A stretch of 64,000 nucleotides of DNA, from assembly GCA_030765065.1 (NCBI GenBank), contig CM060980.1:61364364-61428363 (forward strand), in the 5' to 3' direction. Under the pieces are notes generated by a model that saw nothing but the letters and a program-made list of their open reading frames with translations, did not search any database and was not told where the DNA came from. Each line of letters starts with the position of its first letter. The stretch's first letter is position 1. Positions 56,435 through 64,000 of the stretch are shown here, piece by piece. Origin of the DNA: Deroplatys truncata. Its lineage: Eukaryota; Arthropoda; Insecta; Mantodea; Mantidae. The translations under genes and the position numbers were made by a program.

Positions 56435-57495
56435 TGAGGCAGTAGTTTTAACACTGAAATGATTTCAGTCAAATTATATAATATATATATATATATTAAA
56501 TAATAGCTCGCCTTAAAGCAATATGTGTATGTAACAAGTTATAAAAAGTCTATATTACAGTCATATATGTTTATATTATTGTATACATGTGTAACAAGTT
56601 ATGTAAATGTATTATGTAATTTAATAATGTAGGAGCTGTGAGAATAATAGGTTAAAAGTTGCTAACAATGAGGTAACCTTGAGGCAATAATGAGTAAGAA
56701 AGTCTAATAATGCTACTAGTCATTCTTGGAGCAATAATAATGTAATTTTTGTGGCAGTTTATGAAATAGCCAATCAACAACCAGAAAAAAGCTTTAGTTA
56801 AATGAAGGTATTCTATTGGAGTAGGATTGGCCAATCATAAACTGAAATATAGCAAAGTTTTCAAATTTAGAAGTCAGTTGCTTGTAAACAGCGCTCATAA
56901 CTGGACGTGTTCCTGGACGTAGACAGTGTTCCTGACGCGAAATATGTCCTCGAGAAATTTAATATATATTTTGTGTGAGACAAAAATAGTTTACGTGTTA
57001 AAAAGTGCAAGTAATTAATAAAAGAATCCCACAGCTCTCTATATAAAAAGTGTTATTAAAATCATTTCAAAGGAGTGAATTAAAAATTATAATCTGTGTA
57101 AACCTACATTCTTCAGTCGCACCACAACCCTGCAAAGAGAAACAAGTATCTAATAATAATACTGACGCAGCCGAGGAAAACGCAAATATATAATCTTTAA
57201 AGAAACAGTAAAAATTATAAAGTTAATATTTTTTAAACATTTTGGGGCAAAGGCATCGGAAAGTACATTTGGGGCGAAGCCTACCGGAAAGCGGGTACTA
57301 TACGTGCAGTTGCAACTACTTCAAGTTCGGCTCCCCAACAGTTGAACTACAATACAACTCCTACTTCAAATAGGCTTTCCATACGTGAAGCAAAAACCTT
57401 CTTCAAATTGCCTCCCAAAGCGTGGGGCAAATAACGAAACAAAACAATATTCTTCAAATTGCCTCCCAAAGCGTGGGGCAAATAACGTAAAGACA
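56435..57495 (+). mobile_element. LTR-G copy 3 with duplicated leader motif
   Basis: It starts TGAGGCAGTAGTTTTAACAC and matches copy 2 throughout (AGCCAATCAACAACC, TATTCTATTGGAGTAGG, CCCACAGCTCTC). It continues further: GGGGCAAAGGCATCGG, GGGGCGAAGCCTACCGG. Then two near-identical units of about 48 bp, each with TTCAAATTGCCTCCC and AAAGCGTGGGGCAAATAACG (about 57400-57436 and 57450-57488), follow. The CCTCCC...GTGGGGC core resembles a tRNA-Lys primer site. Confidence 0.7.
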
Positions 57496-58836
57496 ATAAC
57501 TAGCTGCTTAAAATGCGAGCTAATTCCAAAAAATAACCTTTATAACAAATGCTCGAATTAACAGTATTTATTGCTAGGGTGTGTCTCAAGTTTTACTAAT
57601 GCCTTTTGAACCAAAATTCCCTTATGAATCAGCATAATGCTTCCACATTTTTGTGTATTTAAATGGCTTTTATAATATCAAATTATTCTGTACACTAAGC
57701 AGAATCGAGTTCACAGTTCACAGATTAAAAATTAAGGTACGAACTGCAGTACTTAGCATTTTAATAATGTTTAAATCATAAAGATATAAGTAATATTATT
57801 AACTTATATTCAGTCTGTATTGTTAATTAGTTGAAGAATTACTAAGAATATACTTAATCACGGTTTAAATATTGTTTGGGGTTTCTTCTTCGCATACTGT
57901 CTCTATTAAAACCACAGCAGATGAATCGTTCAACTAAGGCATATTAAGGCATAACTTTTGAAAAGCTGCACTTTAGAATAGTGAACATATTCAGAGAACA
58001 AAGAAAGAAAATTCTCTGGAACAAATAGTCTATAAGCACTAGCAGGCAGGCTAACTTCCTCAGAGTACTGGGGGAGCAGGATGAAGAACTCAAAAGTGAA
58101 TATCAAGTGATAATGCTGTTCCCAAAAAGCAGTGGGTGGTGGGGAATAAAACGTCAGGACTCCAAAGTAAGGAATCTATGAACAGAAATCAAAACTTCAC
58201 AAGAAGTGATGCAAAATAAAGATAAAAAGATTGCATTCCAACTGTAATATTGCATAAATGAACATTTTTATAAAGAAAACTTAAGAAAATTGCTATATCA
58301 TTGATTGACAATATGTGTTAATCAATATAGAAGTGAATATGTGCACGAATTGCAAAAAAATGTTTTTTTAGGTTCCCAGAAAGACATTCACAGGGATTCA
58401 TTAACAATCCTCTTGCCGAATACACAGATCAAAAATAATTTTAGTACTTCACTTTATATTAACATTTGTTTTCTTCAGAAAATGCATGAAATTCGGTAAA
58501 TCCGGACTGAAGTCTTAGACTTTAACCTCTAAGGTAACATTAAGTTATTATACTTTTTGCTTTCTTATTAAGAAAATAATTAATCGCTAATGTTTATTTT
58601 AAAACAAACGAATGTCTGTTTCATGAATTTAGAAAATACACCAGATGAATTATAATTTCAACGCTTAAATAAAATACGCTTGTGTTTAGATTGATTTTAT
58701 TAAAGAGGACTTGATCATCATTTATGTATTCCTCAGTGCAGGCAGGTTTAGACATTTTAGTTATTAAGTGTGTATGCAGTCTTCCACGGCCGTTGTCATT
58801 ACAGAACTTCCTGGGCTTCCCGATTAGGCCACGTTA
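57496..58836. other. No recognised feature
   Basis: AT-rich, no repeat or protein recognised. It separates LTR-G copy 3 from LTR-F copy 3. Confidence 0.5.
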
Positions 58837-58968
58837 TTACAGTGAGACCGCTGTGAAGGCCGGTGTAGGCGGATCGTTAGACATCATGACGCGAACTACA
58901 CCAGAAGTTGCGGCGGTATTATTAATGTTATTGTTTGTATTTGTGTTTACTCCACGTGATGAAGCCAT
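58837..58968 (-). CDS. Possible gag N-terminus of LTR-F element
   Basis: Downstream of the LTR and leader of LTR-F copy 3, the minus strand opens at an ATG (58968) and reads MASSRGVNTNTNNNINNTAA, then GVVRVMMSNDPPTPAFTAV, before a stop. The position after the leader and the low-complexity Asn/Thr start fit the beginning of a retrotransposon gag. There is no capsid or zinc knuckle to confirm it. Copy 2 has related but disrupted sequence at 24905-24960. A longer in-frame start exists at 59019, but it lies in conserved leader. Confidence 0.35.
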   Translation of the reverse strand: MASSRGVNTNTNNNINNTAATSGVVRVMMSNDPPTPAFTAVSL

Positions 58969-59905
58969 TTTGTGACGTGATTCTTTGTTAGGTTTGTTAG
59001 CTCCATCTGGTGTTAGCAATTTGCAGTAGTATTAGTGTTTGTTTGAAAGAATGCTACGGTTATTTTATTTAATTTTGGTTTACTGTCCTCCGGCTAGCTA
59101 TGATCTTTTTGGTCGAGCACATCTCTTTATACAGGTTGTGTAAACGGAAAGGAGTCTTTTATCCAAAGATAACACTGATGAAGGAATTTGTTTTACACTT
59201 TTATTGTCGAACACATTCACTATCACATTTACACATTGATCTTGACACTCGCCAAACTGAAACTGTTATAATAACTTCATTACTGATCATTCTTAATTCG
59301 AGTATACTTCAACTTTCTGTGTAATTAACTTTACAACACTTGAGATTTTTCATAACTCTGCTGGACTGAAGGCGACGTGTAACATACAAATATTTTCGAT
59401 GAACTGACGGACTGAAGGCGACGTGTAGCATACAAATATTTTCGGTGAACTGACAGACTGAAGACGACGTGTAATGTACAAAGATTTTTGATGAACTGAC
59501 GGGCTCTATCTCTAACCTAGCCCTTTTTATACTCCTACGCCCCGATATGCCTAAAGATTATAACTAAGTTGCTATTGGCTAATAAAACGCGCCAACATTA
59601 GCGTCTATTTTCATATCCAATGAAAATTATGAATACATATGCTCTAGGGAAAATATTCCAGAAAATTCTAAAGAAAAACGCGCCAACATTACGTAACTTC
59701 CTCGTCTCTAATAATGATAAACAGCTCACCCCCTCGCTGCATTATTGCACGCTATTATTGTCAGTTTCAGTAAGGCCGTATAAACTTACTTCTCAACAAT
59801 AATTACAATCAATAAACCTCTCAAATCAATGTCACATAAAAATGCATATTCATACTATAATCATTCTTTACATTTAAATAATTTATGATACAAATTACTG
59901 CATCA
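58837..59905 (-). mobile_element. LTR-F copy 3 with leader and gag-like start
   Basis: On the minus strand the LTR begins near 59905 (TGATGCAGTAATTTGTATC). It has a TATA box (GGAGTATAAAAAGGGC, about 59522-59537) and AATAAAAGTGTAAAAC. It contains three similar units at about 59360-59500, each with GACGTGT and TACAAA...TTTTCGATGAACTGAC-like sequence. It ends near GGAGGACA (about 59083). The leader continues with CAAACAAACACTAATAC to the gag-like ATG at 58968. No further internal sequence is seen to the left. Confidence 0.7.
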
Positions 59906-60029
59906 AAGTCCATGAACTTCTTTTGTAATTTAATTATTGTTTTCTTAAAGGAACAAATTAAGACCAATTAATGAAAAACGCAGGTAAACATTGTTTAGTT
60001 TGGGAGCTTTCAGGGAACGCTGGGATTAG

Positions 60030-60735
60030 ACTTTCTTTTATATATTCGTCGACTCACTAAGTTCGCTGTTAGCAATCCAACGACCATCTAATAGCTGTCT
60101 GATGTAAAACTTGCCTAGAATTATCTGTACTGGAAAATCCGTCACATTAACCTGGATTCCATCACACGTTGGTATAACCGGCAACGAGACCGCAGATAAT
60201 GTCCAGAATCCATCAGGTAATAAAAAATGCCTCATCAGGACTACCAACAGTATATAAAACGAACTATCTTGCAACGATGGAATGTGATTGGTACTCCACA
60301 GCTACCAGCACGCTCCGCACCGTCTGTCCTGCGACCACTTCCAGGTTTTTTAAAGCACTTTCCACGACAGGACTAAGTTGTTTTCACCAGACTACTCATC
60401 GGACACACAACATTAACTCACACATATCTTCTAACTCACGATCCCCCACCTACACGTGATCAGTGTCAAGTCACACTCACGGTCCAGCATCTAATTACAG
60501 TGCTCTCGACTTGCCATTCAGAGACTTAATAATTGTGTTGTTAACAATCTGTGTGACGCTCTCAATGAACCATATTTATATAACATCCTACAGTTTATGA
60601 AAGATGCTAATGTATACAACTGTTTGTAATTGAATGTTTATAACAACATTGTAAAATCCACGTATATGTTGTAGTCGCAATATGAGCTCTGGTTAAAACG
60701 AGTTTAATAAATAAATTATTAATAATAATAATTCA
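60030..60735 (+). mobile_element. Jockey-type LINE, RNase H and 3' end
   Basis: The plus strand reads SVTLTWIPSHVGITGNETAD (about 60140-60199), the terminal signature of the LINE RNase H domain. In a second frame it has VVFTRLLIGHTTLTHTYLL (about 60380-60437), then DQCQVTLTVQHLITVLSTC (about 60460-60516). These are the usual C-terminal 'RIGHTRLTH' and 'C..C...LTV.H....C' motifs of Jockey-clade ORF2. Frameshifts separate them. After a stop comes about 120 bp of 3' UTR and an A/T-rich tail (AATAAATAAATTATTAATAA) ending near 60735. The 5' part is missing, as expected for a 5'-truncated insertion. Confidence 0.85.
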
Positions 60736-61274
60736 AAACCTGTTTACGTTAAAGAGTAAAGGGACCCTAAAAATAATGTTGAGAAAAAGTTTAAATGGGT
60801 TTAAGTATATTTTTCAGAGTGATACGCAATACCTACGGTGTCAATCTAGTTTTGGCGTATGCACGATACTCTGCCACCTGCATGCTTCCTTTGTAAACAC
60901 AAAACAAAGTACAGACATGAAGATAAATATATATCTAATACGGTATTTCAGTCAAAGTTATCTTTATTACCTTCTGTATAGCTAAAATCGAACACAACGC
61001 AAAATAGTGATAACCAAGTACTGAAGATAGTACATTTGCAATAAAAATCATCGTGCTTTGGCTATTTAATCTCAGTCAAGAATATTCACCTATACACTAT
61101 CAGAGTATTCCTCTTAAGTATATTATTATTTGCCATTTACACAAATTATTTTAAGAACTTATTGAGTTTAGAACCGTTTTATTTCATCATGCAATGTCGC
61201 GACTTACATTACAGACCTAAAGGATTCCTGGAATACCTTACTCTTATTTTGCTATTTTATTTTCATGATTTCTT
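60736..61274. other. No recognised feature
   Basis: AT-rich spacer between the LINE tail and SINE-B. Confidence 0.5.
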
Positions 61275-61467
61275 TTCTCTTTTTTAAGTTCCCTGGTTTA
61301 ACCAGTTTTTCATTACGGTGTTTTTATTGTTTTGCATTACAGCTTATTACCTCAATTACACACAAGCACAAACACAAACACCCATGCCCATGCCCTGGCG
61401 GTACTCGAGACCCTCAACTTCGGAGCGCCGAAGCTACACACTCCAGCGACCACGGCTACGTGGGCCA
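61275..61467 (-). repeat. SINE-B, diverged
   Basis: On the minus strand it has TTGGCCCACGTAGCCGTGG, a decayed B box (GAGGGTCTCGAGTACCGCC) and CATGGGCATGGGTGTTTGTG. TGTGTAATTGAGGTAATAAG follows in place of the GCGGAAATAAGCGG block. It fits the family of 4200-4408. Confidence 0.65.
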
Positions 61468-61684
61468 AATGTTGACGCTGATAGTAAGCTGTACCTTTAT
61501 GACATCATATTCCTCAAAGTTATTAGTGTTTTGCATTGCTTTAGATTCCATTTAGAATAAAGAATCCGTAACTTTTTCTTATTACATAATCTAACGCCAC
61601 TCTAATCGTCAGTTTTACTACACCAATACAAATAACATATTGTTTCTTATGTATAAACTATACTGCATATAATAAAATATAAAT

Positions 61685-63143
61685 CTGGTCCGTTGTAGTT
61701 CACATGACTTTCTCTATTCACTCTTATAAAAATTATTCTTGCAGAAGCTTTACACATTTACATATTTCGTTCTAAATACAGTAAATAAAACGAAAGCCAG
61801 ATTTTTAAACAGTATGTTGCTATGTGATGGCTTTGAAAAGTATATGTTCGAAAATTCAAACCAATAACAAGGAATGTTTCGAAAGTGATTAACTCCACAA
61901 AAAATATTTCACATTAATTTTATTGTTACTTTAACGAGATCTACATTTTTTGTGTAGGTAGATTTCGTCTATCTCTTACGGTTTAAATTATGCAAAGGTC
62001 ATTCAGAATGAAGATGACACTATTCCCAGAATATGTACGATATTCATTTCATTAGTTGTGAAAATATATGAAACGACATATTTTAGACAGCATGGCCTAA
62101 AAGTAGAACACGCGCTAAAAGCTTTAGATTATGGCACTAGTGCGACACGAGTGTTCAGTGTGACCAACTTTGGTTTCAAGTCCAATCACATAGCAATTAC
62201 TCTTTGTATTTCCACGTGTTTAATAACTCGACTTGGTTTGATTAGGTTTTACTTTTCAATATGTCTTTTTATATGGCTAATTTTTCATTGCGCTCGATTA
62301 TCTGTTCACAATACAAATCGTCATACTTTAATTTATCTCAGTTCATTGTAGAGTTATTCTATGCGTTATATTGGCAACTTTCTTTGACCTAAAATGTTGC
62401 TCTATTATCTAACCCACATAAAGATTAAATGGCGGAAAATATGAATTCAGAAACTGAAATTATAATTCTGTAATTACAGAATTCTGCTGCTTCTGTAATT
62501 CTGAAATTAAAGTAGAAGCAGAACGAATAAGAAGTACTTAACCAAAAAATCCAGAAAACAATATGATACAGCATTTCATCGCTTCATTGTCTGGTGTAAG
62601 GCAAAACATGGTGAAAATAATTCCGAAAATGACTGCTAGCGAATCAACAAAACATAACATTTCGTTTTTAACGTAATTTCTTTTGTTTCAAGGAAGCTTT
62701 CTAAATGTGATCTCTGTTAGTTTCAGGAATCAATATAATATTATTGTCTGAAACACAGTATATACCACACGTGTTAAAAGTTGTTTTACGTTTACCCGTT
62801 GTAACATAATCTACTATTAATCAAAATCCTTACAGTCATTTTCGAGAAAATTTCTGAAATTTTTTCCATGTAAAGCGTAGTTTGGGATGATCAGATTTTC
62901 CATAAAGTCTTTGTTCGAATCCTTGGAAGATTGTGAAATTAAATACCAAGTTTGGTATTTAACCAACTTTTCGTTTTTGAGTTACGCGGTTCACAGACAC
63001 ACGCACATAAGAACCTTTTTTAAAAAAACTTTTTTAAGCAGGTAGCCTTAACACGCATATTTTCGTGAAACCTTGACATCGAATTCTTGGATGGAATACA
63101 ACACTTCTTCTATTTTCTGTAAGTACGTAGTAGAAAAAGAAAC
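61685..63143 (+). mobile_element. HLX element split by a 0.73-kb insert
   Basis: It starts CTGGTCCGTTGTAGTTCACATG after a T (61684), with ACTTTCTCTATTC inside. It runs to GACATATTTTA (about 62082). It resumes at about 62813 with AATCAAAATCCTTACAG and ends TACGTAGTAGAAAAAGAAA. Undisrupted copies read GATATTTTAATCAAAATCG across this join, so the middle is foreign. Confidence 0.85.
62083..62812. mobile_element. Unidentified 0.73-kb insert with a 20-bp palindrome
   Basis: Foreign sequence between the two halves of the HLX copy. The left end (GCATGGCCTAAAAGTAG... GGTTTCAAGTCC) is faintly tRNA-like. A perfect palindrome (AATTCTGTAA and its complement) lies at 62464-62483. It is followed by an approximate mirror, TGCTGCTTCTGTAATTCTG. 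I see no protein motif and no clear terminal repeat. Confidence 0.45.
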
Positions 63144-63523
63144 TAACATTAAATATTTAATAGTAAAAGCAAACATCGAGATATTTTAAATACGAAACAT
63201 TACTTAGAAAATGTATTTTTACTTTCAAAATCGATAATTATGGTCCACGCAAGGGATTACTTGAAATAAATAAACCTATAGAAAATACATATAAATAATC
63301 ATAATCGGCCATTACATGCGGATTATCTGATGGGGTTTAACGCAGTACAAAGCAGCAATACATAGGTAAGAGTGCTAAAGGAAGAAGGTCTTGCCATCTG
63401 TTGAATGTTTGTTGTATTACTACAGTTGCGCTCCAGCCTTATGATCGATACAAGTGAGTGCTGACGACGTCTAAGCGTTCCCTCGCAATGTTATTTCTTA
63501 AATCTGCTCCTTATTTTTTACTT

Positions 63524-64000
63524 TCTCCACTATTTACCTGTAGTAAGTAGAGGAAGTATTGCATTCCATGCAAAAATTCGATACCGATAGTTTACCGGAA
63601 ATACATGTTTAGCGGCTTCCTGAAAAAAGAAGGGCATTTAAAAATTCTGTGTGTTTGTGTATATATTATGCCTTTCTGACTCTGTGTTCTGCAAACAAAA
63701 TAACTACAAGAAGAAAAATAAAAAACATTAATTAAATACCAAACCTGGTATATAAGTTCAGCATTTTTAAGGATGCGACACGAAGACTTTCAAGAAAATT
63801 TCCCCAAACTAACTTTATATGAAAACATTTTTGTTGTTTTTTATTTTCTGACAAGTGACTCTAACGATTTTGATTAAATACCATTCATCTAAGATATTTT
63901 CATAATAAATAAAATGTTTTTTTGAAATAGTTTATAAAGTCCTCTTCATTCCGAATGGTTTTTCTATAACCGGTAACCATAAGACATAGATGAAATCTTA
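63524..64000 (-). mobile_element. HLX element, cut by window end
   Basis: The reverse copy starts with TTTTTACTTTCTCCAC, then the GTATTGCATTCCATGC and ATTCGATACCG blocks. It continues in order to the TTCCGAATGGTTTTTCTATA block at the window end. The 5' part lies outside. Confidence 0.85.

Overview
This 64-kb window is AT-rich (roughly one third G+C by eye) animal DNA made almost entirely of decayed, nested transposable elements. I find no intact host gene, no convincing functional RNA gene and no CRISPR array. The element mix (mariner transposases of two types, R1/Jockey-like and endonuclease/RT LINE remnants, several tRNA-headed SINE families, hAT- and Harbinger-like MITEs, TGAGGC...-ended LTR sequences) points to an arthropod with a large, repeat-rich genome. 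A polyneopteran insect such as a cockroach or termite is my guess, from element style and not from any gene.

The dominant feature is one non-coding family of about 820-870 bp, called HLX here. It occurs at about 17 places on both strands and makes up roughly 10 kb. It has a 12-bp motif near its 5' end that is inverted near its 3' end, an internal CA/GACA microsatellite, a small hairpin before the 3' end and an A-rich terminus. One copy sits inside a known repeat and has gone in between two T residues with no target duplication. Two copies are joined head to tail through a single T. That combination matches non-autonomous Helentron (HINE/DINE-1-type rolling-circle) elements.

Layout, left to right. 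1-2.7 kb: HLX pieces and a poly(A)-tailed tRNA-headed SINE. 2.8-4.8 kb: a SINE split by a mariner-like element that is itself split by another SINE. 5.9-6.7 kb: HLX. 6.7-10.7 kb: a pogo/Tigger-like end, a possible piggyBac-like end and two SINEs. 12.5-14.2 kb: an HLX copy split by an 801-bp element with TAA duplications. 15-16.6 kb: an HLX copy split by an unidentified 0.9-kb insert. 18.6-20.2 kb: a dead LINE. 20.9-26.0 kb: two LTR fragments around a mariner that contains an LTR element that contains an HLX copy. 26.6-27.4 kb: two SINEs. 29.5-30.4 kb: HLX. 33.1-34.7 kb: a SINE/HLX cluster. 35.7-39.9 kb: SINEs and a 155-bp hAT MITE. 42-43.1 kb: HLX. 43.6-44.3 kb: a pyrimidine-rich tract. 44.5-46.3 kb: an R1/Jockey-type LINE. 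46.3-49.3 kb: HLX tandem, an LTR element, HLX. 51.3-52.6 kb: two LINE tails facing each other. 53.7-57.5 kb: HLX, SINE, LTR. 58.8-59.9 kb: LTR with a gag-like start. 60-60.7 kb: Jockey LINE 3' end. 61.3-64 kb: SINE and HLX copies.

The nests give a relative history: mariner 2 is older than the LTR element in it, which is older than the HLX copy in that. HLX is older than the TAA-flanked element and than SINE-A. SINE-C is older than mariner 1, which is older than SINE-B. All coordinates for degraded elements are read by eye and are approximate unless stated as exact.
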